A stretch of DNA of 64,000 nucleotides from Pseudoalteromonas espejiana DSM 9414 (GTDB lineage: Bacteria > Pseudomonadota > Gammaproteobacteria > Enterobacterales > Alteromonadaceae): the NCBI RefSeq assembly GCF_002221525.1, contig NZ_CP011028.1:321001-385000 (forward strand). Direction: 5' to 3'. Both the position numbers and the translations under genes were made by a program. The notes under the pieces were generated by a model. It worked only from the letters and a program-made list of their open reading frames with translations, did no database searches and was not told the origin of the DNA. Positions 26,020 through 36,225 of the stretch are shown here, in pieces. Position 1 is the stretch's first letter; every line of letters starts with the position of its first letter.

Positions 26020-27267
26020 ATGCAAAATAAAACATCAAACTATGGGTTAGAAGACATAGACTTATTACTTACTGATGCCAATATTGCCAGTATGGACAGT
26101 AGTATAGATGCCCCTTATGGCATAATTGAAAATGCAGCCTTGGCCATAAAAAATGGTAAAATTGCGTGGTTAGGTAAGCAATCGGATTTACCAAGTTTTG
26201 ATGTGTTTGCAACGCCAACGTTAAGCATTAAAGGGCAATGGCTAACACCAGGGCTAATAGATTGTCATACACACTTAGTATTTGCAGGTTCGCGCGCTGA
26301 GGAATTTGAGCAGCGTTTACAAGGCGTAAGTTACGAGCAAATTGCAGCGCAGGGCGGTGGGATTGCAAGCACCGTTGCTGCCACGCGCGCGGCTGAGCGT
26401 GAACAACTCTTTGTTGATGGTAAAGATAGGTTGAATACTTTGCTTGCTGAAGGTGTCACAACTGTTGAGATAAAATCCGGTTATGGGCTAGATGTTAAAA
26501 GCGAGCTGAAAATACTCGAAGTAGCACGCTTATTGGGTGAACATCATCCTATTGATATTAAAACCACCTTTTTAGGGGCGCATGCTTTACCAGCTGAATA
26601 TAAAGGCCGTGCTGATGAATATATTAATTTAGTTTGCACCGATATGCTTGAGCAAGTGGTTGCAAATAACCTTGCAGATGCTGTTGATGTATTTTGTGAA
26701 AATGTGGGGTTTAGCTATCAGCAAACCAAACAAGTGTTTGAAGCCGCTAAAAAACATAACCTACCTATAAAATGCCATGCAGAGCAACTATCTAACCAGC
26801 GCGGTGCACAGCTGGTGGCTGAATTTAAAGGTTTGTCGGCTGATCATATTGAATACCTTGATGAGGACGGTGTAAAAGCAATGGCGCAAGCAGGTACAGC
26901 GGCTGTGTTACTCCCTGGTGCTTATTATTTTTTAAGAGAAACGCAGTTACCCCCTATTGAGCTGTTACAAAAATACAAGGTGCCCATTGCCATTGCGAGT
27001 GATTTTAACCCAGGTACTTCACCTTTATGCTCACTACAGTTAATGATGAATATGGCGTGTACTTTGTTTAGGTTAACTCCAGAGCAAGCGCTTGCAGGTG
27101 TAACGCGCAATGCAGCATTAGCACTTGGTTTAAACGACAGGGGTGTGCTAAAAGTAGGCGCAAGGGCAGATATTGCACATTGGCAAATAGGTCACCCATC
27201 GCAATTAAGTTACCAATTTGGCGTAAATAAACTGTTAAATCTATGGATTTTGGGTAGAATTAATTAG
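26020..27267 (+). CDS. hutI: Imidazolonepropionase
   Basis: A 415-residue metal-dependent amidohydrolase that opens imidazolonepropionate to N-formimino-L-glutamate. Metal-binding HTH lies in [19 protein letters not shown] (about residue 84); further ligands are the His in [18 protein letters not shown] and the Asp in [10 protein letters not shown]. It is divergent from hutC and starts 43 bases after the HutC palindrome. A gene for a GGDEF-EAL protein follows 27 bases after its stop and may share its transcript. Confidence 0.96.
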   Translation: MQNKTSNYGLEDIDLLLTDANIASMDSSIDAPYGIIENAALAIKNGKIAWLGKQSDLPSFDVFATPTLSIKGQWLTPGLIDCHTHLVFAGSRAEEFEQRLQGVSYEQIAAQGGGIASTVAATRAAEREQLFVDGKDRLNTLLAEGVTTVEIKSGYGLDVKSELKILEVARLLGEHHPIDIKTTFLGAHALPAEYKGRADEYINLVCTDMLEQVVANNLADAVDVFCENVGFSYQQTKQVFEAAKKHNLPIKCHAEQLSNQRGAQLVAEFKGLSADHIEYLDEDGVKAMAQAGTAAVLLPGAYYFLRETQLPPIELLQKYKVPIAIASDFNPGTSPLCSLQLMMNMACTLFRLTPEQALAGVTRNAALALGLNDRGVLKVGARADIAHWQIGHPSQLSYQFGVNKLLNLWILGRIN

Positions 27268-27294
27268 TTTGTATTATTTTTGTTCATATTAAAC

Positions 27295-29055
27295 ATGCTT
27301 TTATTGAATTTTTTGTCAGCAACGAGTGGCGCTAACTTGAGTATTTTAACCGATAGTAACTTCCCAATTTTTTTTAGCGGCGCGCTTTTAATGGCGATGG
27401 TTGCAACTTTGTTTGCGGTTAAAAATACAAGCCTAAAATTTAGCTACTTGTGTACCGCTGTTGTTGGTTTGGCAATTTTAAGTAGTGGTGCTGCATGGCT
27501 GGCTATACTCCTTGCCTTTGGTTTTTGCTTTCATTTATGGCAGGCATTTGAGCGCAATAATTGGAGCATGATCATCACTAGTGCAATAGCTGGATTATTG
27601 TTTGTAGTGTTGTTTTCGGCGCACTTATTAATGAACGTTCCGCTTTTTTGGGTTGTGGTGGCTATTTTATTGTTAGCCGTAGTTGGATTAATAAAGGATG
27701 AAGAAAGCACAAGCGATGAGGTTGCACTTCACAATAGCGAGCCTGAGCTTTACCAAGATGATTCGCCTTTAGCAGTGTTTGCCGACAAGCAGCAACTTCG
27801 TCAAGGCTACTATAATTGGTGCAAAGAAAAACAAATAGAAGCGGCACTTGTTATTGTGCGCTTAGAAGGCTTTGAGCAAGTAAACCAGCATATAGGTAGA
27901 GATTTTGGTGATTTACTACTTGCACAATCAGCAAACAGAATCAAAAACTTACTTAGTAGTGACGATGTAATTGACTTAGGATTTAACGAAAAGCTTGCGC
28001 ATTTAGGAGGGCTTAATTTTGCCTTTATTTGCAGCTTAGCCGTGCATAAACATAGCCACGAACAAGTGATTGAGCAGATCATAGGCGCAACGCTAAAACC
28101 TTTTAATGTTGCAAACTGTACGGTAGAGGTAAAAGCCCGCGCAAGTTATGTAAATTGTGACGAGCAAGACGCTAACTTTGATAACTTAATATCATGCGCC
28201 TACTTAGCTTTAGATAGTAAACCTAAACAGGCTGTTGTTGTGTACCATCAACAAATGATGATTGAGCAATTAGAGCAGCAGGCGCGTTTAAAAGAGTTAG
28301 CAAATATAGATTTTGTAAGTGAGCTGGAGCTTTATTTTCAACCTGTTATACGCAACGACGATGGCCAAATTGAGTTTTTAGAGTTATTACTACGTTGGCA
28401 GCATCCTAAGCAGGGAATTTTATCTGCGCATCGTTTTATCGACGACATACATATAGCTGGTTTAGCTTATCCATTAGCTAAGTTTGTTATTGAGCGAGCT
28501 GCTGAGCTTGCTATGGCACTACGCATTGAAGGCATTGCAATGCCTTTAAGTATTAATTTATTTGGTCCAGAAATGCTTAACGAAGAATTTGTTGAGTTTG
28601 TGGATAGTGTAGTGAATGAGCATAAATTACAGCATGGCGATTTAATCGTTGAATGCCCATTACACATTTTTACTGATCTAGATAATAAAGGCCGTGCAAT
28701 GATTGCGCGTTTAAACAACATTGGTTTAAAAATATGTGTAGATGGTTTGGGTGATAATCCTATCGTGCTTTCAAAGTTACCTAACCTTTCGGTTGAATAC
28801 ATTAAAGTAGCACCTTCACTCACAGCCGATTTTAGTAACCAAAATAATATACGTAGCTTAGTTGGCGGTATGGTTGAAATGCATAACCAACAAAATACCA
28901 AAGTTATTTTTGAAGGGGTGGAAACACTCGACCAACTTAAATTTGTTAAAAGCTTAAAAGCGTATGCTTCGCAAGGGTATTATTTTGGGCACCCGTTAAG
29001 CAGTATTGGGTTAATGAGTTGGCTTAAACAGTGGCAAGCTCATCAGCAAGGTTAA
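27295..29055 (+). CDS. Membrane protein with degenerate GGDEF and EAL domains
   Basis: A 586-residue protein. Residues 1-140 contain several membrane segments (SGALLMAMVATLFAV, FVVLFSAHLLMNV, FWVVVAILLLAVVGL among them). A GGDEF-like domain follows, with the signature reduced to GGLNF. The C-terminal EAL domain begins ELLLRWQHP. It keeps EGVET, QGYYFGHPL and the Lys of YIKVAPS, but DDFG has become DGLG and the TE of the LTE motif is absent. It is therefore probably unable to make or cleave c-di-GMP and may bind it or a partner. No clear ribosome site decides between ATG 27295 and TTG 27280. It follows hutI and abuts convergent hutG. Confidence 0.85.
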   Translation: MLLLNFLSATSGANLSILTDSNFPIFFSGALLMAMVATLFAVKNTSLKFSYLCTAVVGLAILSSGAAWLAILLAFGFCFHLWQAFERNNWSMIITSAIAGLLFVVLFSAHLLMNVPLFWVVVAILLLAVVGLIKDEESTSDEVALHNSEPELYQDDSPLAVFADKQQLRQGYYNWCKEKQIEAALVIVRLEGFEQVNQHIGRDFGDLLLAQSANRIKNLLSSDDVIDLGFNEKLAHLGGLNFAFICSLAVHKHSHEQVIEQIIGATLKPFNVANCTVEVKARASYVNCDEQDANFDNLISCAYLALDSKPKQAVVVYHQQMMIEQLEQQARLKELANIDFVSELELYFQPVIRNDDGQIEFLELLLRWQHPKQGILSAHRFIDDIHIAGLAYPLAKFVIERAAELAMALRIEGIAMPLSINLFGPEMLNEEFVEFVDSVVNEHKLQHGDLIVECPLHIFTDLDNKGRAMIARLNNIGLKICVDGLGDNPIVLSKLPNLSVEYIKVAPSLTADFSNQNNIRSLVGGMVEMHNQQNTKVIFEGVETLDQLKFVKSLKAYASQGYYFGHPLSSIGLMSWLKQWQAHQQG

Positions 29056-30102
29056 TTAGTAAGTTTTAGCATGTAAGTAAGCGTTCACAAGTGCGCCTGT
29101 AACTTGCCCGCAGCTTTTGATACCTGCGTTTAGCCCCGCAGGGTGATTAACGGGCGCCGCCTCACATAAATGTAAATATCGACTGTTTGCATGTTTAGCG
29201 GCCAAATACACATAATGCTCAGCATCACTCACGCTAAACCCACAACAGGTATAGGCGCTAGCAGGTAAAAACGAAATACTATCTAAATCAAGTTCTACAC
29301 CCAGAGGAGCGCAGTCAAATGTTGCCAGAGCTTGGTGTATTGCATTGGTTAATGAGGTTTCCCTGCGAACCATAATAGCTTGGTAGCTGTGATAACTACA
29401 TTGGTGTTGTGCTATAAAATCAAAGGTTGCTTGATTATTTTTTTGCTCATGCAGTCCAATAATATGATAGTGCTTAAGTGTTTTATTTTTTAAAGCATAG
29501 CTAAAGCCATTGCCACTATGGCGCCCTTCACATTGGCGTAAATCAGCATGAGGGTCAAAGTTTATAGCGTTCACGGCTGCGCTGCTGCAATTACTTAACG
29601 CGTTGAGTATACCAAAGCTATTGTTATGCCCACCGCCAATAACAATAGGCTCAAGACCTGCATTAAATATAAGCGTTAAAACAGCCTCTACGCGCTCGTC
29701 TATTGCGGCACATAGCTGGCGTAATTGTGTTAAGTCATCAGCGTTTTGATTGTTTAAGCGGTCACTCTGGGCCATTAAATCATCAACAGTAATCTCACCG
29801 AGCAAGAGTACGTGGCTTGTAGCACTAAATTGATTAACCGGTTGGTTTAAAAAACATTGTAAAAAAGCGGGCCAAGCTTGGTGTGAGCCGCGATTGCCTA
29901 AATTAGCTCGCGGTCCTATGTCTTCACAAATACCTACTAATACGTAGCGAATACCAAATTGAGCAGCATCGTTTAGTGCTTGTTGTACATTTACTTGGGT
30001 ATCAAGTAGCGCCAAAGACTGCCAAGTCTTTTTTTCGTTATTACGGTGTGAGCAGTAAGGTTTAACTGCTTGTTCATCATAAACTTTTAGGGAGGGATGC
30101 AC
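29056..30102 (-). CDS. hutG: Formimidoylglutamase (arginase fold)
   Basis: A 348-residue ureohydrolase-fold enzyme that would split formiminoglutamate to glutamate and formamide, the last hut step. Manganese ligands are visible: GGGHNNSFG (about residue 180), NFDPHADLR and GVELDLDSIS. Loop residues EGRHSGNGFSY lie between them. The arginase fold alone would also allow arginase or agmatinase, but the location beside hutI and the absence of another hutG or hutF make formimidoylglutamase the best reading. Its stop codon directly abuts that of the convergent EAL gene. Confidence 0.88.
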   Translation of the reverse strand: MHPSLKVYDEQAVKPYCSHRNNEKKTWQSLALLDTQVNVQQALNDAAQFGIRYVLVGICEDIGPRANLGNRGSHQAWPAFLQCFLNQPVNQFSATSHVLLLGEITVDDLMAQSDRLNNQNADDLTQLRQLCAAIDERVEAVLTLIFNAGLEPIVIGGGHNNSFGILNALSNCSSAAVNAINFDPHADLRQCEGRHSGNGFSYALKNKTLKHYHIIGLHEQKNNQATFDFIAQHQCSYHSYQAIMVRRETSLTNAIHQALATFDCAPLGVELDLDSISFLPASAYTCCGFSVSDAEHYVYLAAKHANSRYLHLCEAAPVNHPAGLNAGIKSCGQVTGALVNAYLHAKTY

Positions 30103-30154
30103 AGTTTATTTATCCGTATTGAGCGGCCTATACTATTTAAGTAGTGAAGTAATT

Positions 30155-30174
30155 TAGTGCTCTTTCGAGCACTA
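30155..30174 (-). terminator. Possible terminator of rraA
   Basis: TAGTGCTC / GAGCACTA, 8 bp perfect with a TTTC loop, lies just after the rraA stop on the minus strand. There is no good T run, so it may act weakly or mainly stabilise the mRNA end. Confidence 0.45.
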
Positions 30175-30181
30175 TTTAAAA

Positions 30182-30679
30182 TTACTCTTCAATAACTTCT
30201 AATTCAAGCTCTTCTGCTGATAAAACAATACCTGTGCTATCTGCGTAAATAAAATCATCATCAAAAAACGACACACCCGCAAAGTTAACACCAATGCCAT
30301 CTTCACCGGCGCCTTCGCTGTCGGCAGCAACAGGAATTGAGGCAATTGCTTGAATACCTAAATCAATTTCTTCTAGCTCATCTACATGGCGCACCGCACC
30401 AAATACAATAATGCCGTTCCAATTGTTATCTAGAGCAAGCTCAGCGAGCTCAATATCTATAAGTGCACGGCGAGTTGAGCCACCGCCATCTATAAGTAGT
30501 ACTTGGTCTGTACCATCTTGCGAGAGAATTTCACGGATCAGTTCATTATTTTCAAAACATTTTACTGTTTTAATTCGACCACCAAATGTGTGTCGACCAC
30601 CAAAGTTGATGAACATAGGTTCAAGCACGTCAACCACATCGGCAAAAAAATCACATAAGTCAGAAGTGCTGTAATCCAT
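30182..30679 (-). CDS. rraA: Regulator of ribonuclease E activity A
   Basis: A 165-residue trimeric-type protein that binds and inhibits RNase E, altering mRNA decay. The whole length matches RraA: the start [39 protein letters not shown], the [15 protein letters not shown] core (here [11 protein letters not shown]), [18 protein letters not shown] and [10 protein letters not shown]. The acidic tail is LELEVIEE. It appears monocistronic; a stem-loop follows. Confidence 0.95.
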   Translation of the reverse strand: MDYSTSDLCDFFADVVDVLEPMFINFGGRHTFGGRIKTVKCFENNELIREILSQDGTDQVLLIDGGGSTRRALIDIELAELALDNNWNGIIVFGAVRHVDELEEIDLGIQAIASIPVAADSEGAGEDGIGVNFAGVSFFDDDFIYADSTGIVLSAEELELEVIEE

Positions 30680-30881
30680 TATTTTATCCTCAAAGGGTAC
30701 ATAAGTTACAACCAGTATACCCTGCTTGTATGCAATAACAACGACTTAATCGCAGTAAATTTACCCAAAAAAGCAATGAATTAGAAATGGCAACAATAGT
30801 GTCTTAAAAGCGTCACCGAATTGTTATTTTCAACCTCTAAGCTTCAACTATGGTTATATAGTGTGCTGCTGAGGGTAAGTG

Positions 30882-31421
30882 ATGAACGATAACAATGTAC
30901 TTAAAAAAATGGCTCAAGTGGATGAACAATTATTTTTAACTCTGTTTAATTATAACTCTCCCGCTTGGCTTAAAACAGCCGCACTTGGGCTATCTAAAAG
31001 CGGTAATGGCGGCCTTTATTTGCTTATGTGTGGCGCCATTTGGTGGTTAAGTACTAACGAACAATATCAATTACTGCCTATCACGGTGTTGTTAGGCTTT
31101 GTTATTGAGCGGCCCATTTACTTTTTAGCAAAACGTAGCTTTGCGCGTATTCGCCCTTGCGATTGTTTAGTGAGTAATGCGTACATTGTGCCGAGCGATA
31201 AGTTTAGTCTCCCTTCGGGGCACAGTGCTGCTGCATTTTTAGTGGCGATTATTTTAAGCCACTTTTTTGTGCAATATACATGGTTGTGGTTTAGCTGGGC
31301 GTCAGGGGTTGCACTATCACGTGTGATACTGGGAGTTCACTTTCCGGCAGACATTATGATAGGTGCGATTATTGGAAGTTCATGCGGTTTATTGGCGTTA
31401 GCCTTGGTGGTGCCTGTATGA
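30882..31421 (+). CDS. PAP2-family membrane phosphatase
   Basis: A 179-residue membrane protein with about five hydrophobic segments. The acid-phosphatase motifs are complete: KRSFARIRP (KxxxxxxRP), PSGH, and SRVILGVHFPAD (SRxxxxxHxxxD). Such enzymes remove phosphate from undecaprenyl pyrophosphate or phosphatidate; the substrate here is not determined. ATG at 30882 has GAGGG 6 bases upstream; a GTG one codon earlier is possible. The gene ends with ATGA overlap into a glycosyltransferase gene, which suggests a joint role in envelope glycan or lipid metabolism. Confidence 0.85.
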   Translation: MNDNNVLKKMAQVDEQLFLTLFNYNSPAWLKTAALGLSKSGNGGLYLLMCGAIWWLSTNEQYQLLPITVLLGFVIERPIYFLAKRSFARIRPCDCLVSNAYIVPSDKFSLPSGHSAAAFLVAIILSHFFVQYTWLWFSWASGVALSRVILGVHFPADIMIGAIIGSSCGLLALALVVPV

Positions 31422-32455
31422 AAATATTGTACGGTATTCAAGGTACAGGCAATGGGCATATTACACGCGCACGCGTGATGGCAAGTTGCTTTAAGCAGTT
31501 AGGTATAGACGTAGATTATGTTTTTTCAGGACGCCCTGACAAAGACTATTTTGATATGCAAGAATTTGCAGATTATAAAACGTATCGTGGTTTATCGTTT
31601 AGCACTAAAAATGGCCAAGTAAAAAGTTATCAAACATTAAAAAACGCCAGAATATGCAAGTTAGTAAAAGATATAAAAGCGTTTGATGTCAAAAAATATG
31701 ACTTTGTACTTAATGACTTTGAGCCTGTGTCGGCATGGGCTGCAAAGCGTGCAGGTGTTCCTGTGGTAGGCATAAGTCATCAAGCTGCATTTTTATCTGA
31801 CAGTGTGCCTATGTTTGGACGAGGTTTATTTAGAAAGTCGCTAATAAAGCATTATGCGCCAGCAAGCACCTATTTAGGCGTTCATTGGCAGCCTTTTGCG
31901 CATAATATTATTCCGCCATTTATTGCTAATCATGAGCACGGTAACCCTGTTGCCGTTATGAACAAAGTATTAGTCTATTTACCTTTTGAAAATCTCGACA
32001 ACATCATCGATTACTTAAAAGACTTTCCTGAAAAGGAGTTTTATTGTTATCACCCTCACGCACAAAATAAATCACTTGGACATATTCATTTGCGCGCGCC
32101 TTCACGCACTGGATTTTTAAATGATTTGGCAAATACCAGTGGTGTAATAGGGAATGCGGGTTTTGAGTTAGCGAGTGAAGCATTAAAACTAGGAAAAAAA
32201 CTACTGCTAAAACCGCTGGAAGGGCAGTTTGAGCAAGGGGCAAACGCTCAAACATTACTGGCAATGAAAATGGCACACGTTATGAACTATTTAAATCCGC
32301 AAGCATTAGATGATTGGAATAGTGCGCCACAAAATCAACAAATTAACTTTCCTAGTGACCCTGCACCTCTTGTAGAGTGGCTGCTTAATAAGCAGTGGCA
32401 CGATACGCAGTCATTGCATAAAGGACTGTGGGGAAAGGTGAATTTTAAAGCATAA
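31418..32455 (+). CDS. MJ1255/VC2487-family glycosyltransferase
   Basis: A 345-residue GT-B-like protein. It begins MKILYGIQGTGNGHITRAR, a glycine-rich motif like that in MurG and monogalactosyldiacylglycerol synthases, and the C-terminal half carries GVIGNAGFELASEALKLGK and EGQFEQGANA, the nucleotide-sugar binding region. This matches the MJ1255/VC2487 family, whose sugar and acceptor are unknown. I chose ATG 31418, which overlaps the PAP2 stop (ATGA); the open frame continues 12 codons upstream inside that gene. Coupling to a PAP2 phosphatase suggests action on a lipid-linked acceptor. Confidence 0.8.
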   Translation: MKILYGIQGTGNGHITRARVMASCFKQLGIDVDYVFSGRPDKDYFDMQEFADYKTYRGLSFSTKNGQVKSYQTLKNARICKLVKDIKAFDVKKYDFVLNDFEPVSAWAAKRAGVPVVGISHQAAFLSDSVPMFGRGLFRKSLIKHYAPASTYLGVHWQPFAHNIIPPFIANHEHGNPVAVMNKVLVYLPFENLDNIIDYLKDFPEKEFYCYHPHAQNKSLGHIHLRAPSRTGFLNDLANTSGVIGNAGFELASEALKLGKKLLLKPLEGQFEQGANAQTLLAMKMAHVMNYLNPQALDDWNSAPQNQQINFPSDPAPLVEWLLNKQWHDTQSLHKGLWGKVNFKA

Positions 32456-32541
32456 AGTAAGGTTAAAAAGTAACAAATAATTTCAAAGAAACCACCAAAA
32501 CAGACTACACTGTAAGTGCATATTTAATATAGGTGTTTTCA

Positions 32542-34422
32542 ATGAATTTTTTACAAAACTTAACCATTAAAAGACGATTGCAATTAAATGCAGTTGTTGT
32601 GGGTCTGGCAATGGTCATTTTGTTATGTGTGATAATTTATGAGTCGCGCATAACTCTGAGCCTAAATAAAACGATTCAGCTTGCAGAAGAGCTTAACGTT
32701 CACGCCCTAGAACTTAGAAAGCATGAAAAAAACTTTCTATTTTATAAGCAGCAGGAAGCACTTACCTCATTTGACAAAGATTTTAGTCAACTAAATACTA
32801 AATTAAAAAAACTGCAGGAAGTAATGCAGCAGCAAGGTATTACTACAACGCAAATAGAGTACTTTAATACATTAATTTCTAACTACAATAATGACTTTAC
32901 AGAAGTTGTAAGACTGCAAAAGCAGATAGGTTTAAACCCTAAAGACGGTTTATACGGCACGCTCAGAAGTGCAGTGCACGAAGTTGAAGTGCTTTTAAAA
33001 GAGCAAGATAACTATGAGCTTTTATCAACTATGCTGCAGCTACGCCGTGCTGAAAAAGATTTTATGTTACGCTTTGATACAAAGTATTTAAGTCGCTTTA
33101 ATGATCTTATTAGTACGTTTAAGCAAAAAATTACTCAAGCTGATTTGCAAAGCAGTTATAAATCGCAAATAACCCCCTTAATAGATACTTACCAAGTAGC
33201 TTTTGAAAACCTTGTAAAAGCACAAACACAGTTAGGTCTCGATCTAAACTCTGGTGCCTTAGGTGTTATGCGTATTAACGTTGAAAAAAGTGACAAAGTT
33301 GTAAGTGAAATTGTTGAATCAACCAAGTTACAAGTTGAAAAAAGTGTTGAACAAGCAGAACTTATAGCCATTATAGTTTTTGTTATTTCAGGCATTGTAG
33401 TTTTAGCGTTGGTGTACTTAACTAGCCAGTCGATCATTGTGCCTATTGAGAGGGTGTATCATACAATCAACGATATACGCCGTAATAACGATTTAAGCGT
33501 GATGATAGAGCAAACAGGTAAAGATGAAGTTACTATCATGACGACTGATTTTAATAGTTTAATTGGTGATTTTAAAAACCTAATAAACGAAGTTAACATG
33601 GCGCTCAATACCTTAAATGTTGCAACAGAGCACTTATCTGAAAGCACCTCAGCTACCAGCTCTGGTATGCAAGAGCAGTTACACGAAGCCGACATGGTTG
33701 CTACCGCAGCGACCGAAATGCAGGCAACCATTCAAGATATCTCTCACAATACTGAAGCTGCAGCTAAAAAAGCTGAGTCAACAAATCTAAGCGCGCAGCA
33801 AGGGCGCAGTGAAGTAGATTCAACGGTTAAACATATTCGCGACTTATCATCTTCGTTGGGCAATGCCTCAAGCGTAGTGTCACAACTTGAAAAAGACGGT
33901 GAAACTATTGGCTCTGTACTCGATGTAATTAGAGGAATAGCCGAGCAAACTAACCTACTTGCATTAAATGCCGCAATAGAGGCTGCTCGTGCAGGTGAGC
34001 AAGGGCGAGGATTTGCTGTTGTAGCAGATGAAGTTCGCTCACTTGCGCAACGTACTCAAGAGTCCACCAGTGAAATTGAAGGCATTATTAATACCCTTCA
34101 GCAACGTACACAAGAAGTTGTAAGTATTATGCACCAGTGTCGCTCGCAAGGTGATGAAAGCGCGTCTCAGGCTATTAAAGCGGGTGATTTACTCGGCGCT
34201 ATTACTGAAGATGTGCAAACCATCATGGAGATGAGTACGCAAATTGCTGTTGCGATTGACGAGCAAAGTCAGGTTGCATCTGAGGTTAATAAAAACGTTG
34301 TACGCATTAGAGACATAGCACAAGATGCCTCTGAGCATGCAGCTAATAATGCTCAAACAAGCGAAGAAGTGTCTGAACAGGCACGGGTTTTATTTGCTGC
34401 TATTGATAAGTTTAAAGTGTAA
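32542..34422 (+). CDS. Methyl-accepting chemotaxis protein with helical periplasmic sensor
   Basis: A 626-residue chemoreceptor. TM1 is about residues 14-34 ([19 protein letters not shown]). The periplasmic part (about 35-275) is all helical and rich in Glu/Gln/Lys, with two related segments around [15 protein letters not shown] and [11 protein letters not shown]. This looks like a helical bimodular (HBM-type) sensor. TM2 is about 277-298, then a HAMP-like region and a signalling tip [23 protein letters not shown] 32542 has AGGTG 6 bases upstream, so the GTG at 32533 is probably not used. It is monocistronic. Confidence 0.9.
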   Translation: MNFLQNLTIKRRLQLNAVVVGLAMVILLCVIIYESRITLSLNKTIQLAEELNVHALELRKHEKNFLFYKQQEALTSFDKDFSQLNTKLKKLQEVMQQQGITTTQIEYFNTLISNYNNDFTEVVRLQKQIGLNPKDGLYGTLRSAVHEVEVLLKEQDNYELLSTMLQLRRAEKDFMLRFDTKYLSRFNDLISTFKQKITQADLQSSYKSQITPLIDTYQVAFENLVKAQTQLGLDLNSGALGVMRINVEKSDKVVSEIVESTKLQVEKSVEQAELIAIIVFVISGIVVLALVYLTSQSIIVPIERVYHTINDIRRNNDLSVMIEQTGKDEVTIMTTDFNSLIGDFKNLINEVNMALNTLNVATEHLSESTSATSSGMQEQLHEADMVATAATEMQATIQDISHNTEAAAKKAESTNLSAQQGRSEVDSTVKHIRDLSSSLGNASSVVSQLEKDGETIGSVLDVIRGIAEQTNLLALNAAIEAARAGEQGRGFAVVADEVRSLAQRTQESTSEIEGIINTLQQRTQEVVSIMHQCRSQGDESASQAIKAGDLLGAITEDVQTIMEMSTQIAVAIDEQSQVASEVNKNVVRIRDIAQDASEHAANNAQTSEEVSEQARVLFAAIDKFKV

Positions 34423-34448
34423 TACTGATTTACACGGGCCAATAAGGT

Positions 34449-34823
34449 TTAAGGAACAAACTTTATTGGCACGCTGTCTTTGTTTTGCTCATGTTCGCTT
34501 ACTTTTACAAGGTAGTTATCCCACAATGTTTTATGCTGTGCTTGCAGCATTTCAAAGTAGCTCCAGCTAAATAGCCCGCTGTTATGGCCATCATCAAAGT
34601 CTAAACGCAGTGCGTAATGTCCCACAGGTACAATTTTTTTAATACCTACATTTTGTTTATTTAGTACCAGTTTCATAGGTTCAGCGCCGTGCCCTTGTAC
34701 CTCAGCTGAGGGAGAGTGTACGCGTAAAAACTCACAGCTAAATTCAGCCATACTGCCATCATCGAAATAAACATCTAGGTTTTTACTTACGCTATGATAA
34801 TGCACTTTGGTAACGTGCTTCAT
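34449..34823 (-). CDS. DUF971 protein (GBBH-like N-terminal domain)
   Basis: A 124-residue protein consisting of one DUF971 domain, related to the N-terminal domain of gamma-butyrobetaine hydroxylase. The signature pieces are LDVYFDDGSMAEFSCEFLRV near the start, then PVGHYALRLDFDDGHNSGLFSW and YFEMLQ. It has no oxygenase domain. Its function is not known; family members have been linked to iron-sulphur or zinc binding, but no Cys cluster is visible here. It follows hslVU across a terminator hairpin. Confidence 0.82.
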   Translation of the reverse strand: MKHVTKVHYHSVSKNLDVYFDDGSMAEFSCEFLRVHSPSAEVQGHGAEPMKLVLNKQNVGIKKIVPVGHYALRLDFDDGHNSGLFSWSYFEMLQAQHKTLWDNYLVKVSEHEQNKDSVPIKFVP

Positions 34824-34838
34824 TTTATGTACCCCATT

Positions 34839-34864
34839 AAAAAGCCTCCAATTTGGAGGCTTTT
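34839..34864 (-). terminator. Terminator of hslVU
   Basis: GCCTCCAA / TTGGAGGC around one base, flanked by A and T runs, lies between hslU and the DUF971 gene on the minus strand. It probably ends most hslVU transcripts and allows some read-through. Confidence 0.8.
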
Positions 34865-34885
34865 AGTATAGTATTTTTGCCTAGC

Positions 34886-36214
34886 TTATAAAATAAAGCG
34901 GCTTAAGTCTTCATCTTCAACGAGTGCGCCTAGGTGTTTTTCTACGTAGGCTTCGTCAATAGTAAGGGTTGAACCTGCTTGTTCAGATGCATCGTATGAA
35001 ATTTCTTCCATCAGCTTTTCCATCACAGTATGTAAACGACGAGCACCGATGTTTTCGGTCTTTTCATTTACTTGCCATGCAGCTTTAGCAATACGCTCAA
35101 TAGCGTCGTCGCTAAATTCAACATTCACTTGCTCTGTTTTAAGTAGTTCACGTTGTTGCTCAGTAAGCGAGGCATGAGGCTCTGTTAAAATGCGTTTAAA
35201 ATCATTCGCGCTTAGGGCTTCAAGCTCTACACGGATTGGTAAACGGCCTTGCAATTCAGGGATCATATCTGACGGTTTAGCCATTTGGAACGCACCTGAT
35301 GCGATAAATAGCATGTGGTCAGTTTTTACCATACCGTGCTTAGTATTTACTGTTGAACCTTCAATTAACGGTAGTAAGTCGCGTTGTACGCCTTCACGGC
35401 TTACATCAGGACCTGATGAGTCGCCACGCTTACAAATTTTGTCTATTTCATCAATAAACACAATACCGTTTTGCTCTACAGCAAAAATAGCCTGCTCTTT
35501 AAGCTCTTCAGGGTTAACTAATTTAGCGGCTTCTTCTTCAGTTAATAGCTTAAAAGCTTCTTTAATTTTTAACTTACGCTTGGTGCGCTTATCGCCGCCC
35601 ATGTTTTGAAACATGCTTTGTAGCTGGTTGGTCATATCTTCCATACCAGGAGGCGCCATAATTTCTACATTTGGCTGGGCTTGCGCTAAATCAATTTCGA
35701 TTTCTTTATCATCAAGCTGGCCTTCACGTAGTTTTTTACGGAAGGTTTGGCGAGTAGATGAGTTATCGTCGCGCTGCGTTTCACCGTATTGATCTTTAGC
35801 GGGTGGTAAAAGGGCATCTAAAATACGCTCTTCTGCTGCTTCTTCTGCGCGGTGCTTAAACTTTTTAGTTTGTTGCTCGCGAGTCATTTTAATTGATACA
35901 TCAACTAAGTCGCGAATGATGGTTTCAACTTCTTTACCAACATAACCCACTTCGGTGAATTTAGTTGCTTCTACTTTAATAAACGGTGCATTGGCTAATT
36001 TAGCTAATCGGCGTGCAATTTCTGTTTTACCAACACCTGTAGGACCAATCATTAATATGTTTTTAGGAGTTACTTCGCTGCGTAAATCATCATTTAGCTG
36101 CATGCGGCGCCAGCGATTACGAAGGGCGATAGCCACGGCTTTTTTTGCATTAGCTTGACCAATAATATGCTGATCTAACTCGTGTACAATTTCTCTTGGG
36201 GTCATAGCAGACAT
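34886..36214 (-). CDS. hslU: ATP-dependent protease ATPase subunit HslU
   Basis: A 442-residue AAA+ unfoldase that feeds substrates to HslV. Walker A is GPTGVGKTE (about residues 54-62), pore loop region [11 protein letters not shown], Walker B VFIDEIDK, sensor region GRLPIRVEL. The intermediate I domain spans about residues 110-240. The C-terminal LSRFIL is the tail that inserts into HslV and activates it. It starts 11 bases after hslV; the two form one operon. Confidence 0.98.
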   Translation of the reverse strand: MSAMTPREIVHELDQHIIGQANAKKAVAIALRNRWRRMQLNDDLRSEVTPKNILMIGPTGVGKTEIARRLAKLANAPFIKVEATKFTEVGYVGKEVETIIRDLVDVSIKMTREQQTKKFKHRAEEAAEERILDALLPPAKDQYGETQRDDNSSTRQTFRKKLREGQLDDKEIEIDLAQAQPNVEIMAPPGMEDMTNQLQSMFQNMGGDKRTKRKLKIKEAFKLLTEEEAAKLVNPEELKEQAIFAVEQNGIVFIDEIDKICKRGDSSGPDVSREGVQRDLLPLIEGSTVNTKHGMVKTDHMLFIASGAFQMAKPSDMIPELQGRLPIRVELEALSANDFKRILTEPHASLTEQQRELLKTEQVNVEFSDDAIERIAKAAWQVNEKTENIGARRLHTVMEKLMEEISYDASEQAGSTLTIDEAYVEKHLGALVEDEDLSRFIL

Positions 36215-36225
36215 AATGGGTCCTA

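Noticed and set aside
28467..28901. 144-codon minus-strand frame opposite the EAL domain
   Set aside because: Shadow frame; Ser/Thr-rich, with the real domain motifs on the plus strand.
35190..35609. 139-codon plus-strand frame opposite hslU
   Set aside because: Antisense shadow of a highly conserved ATPase.
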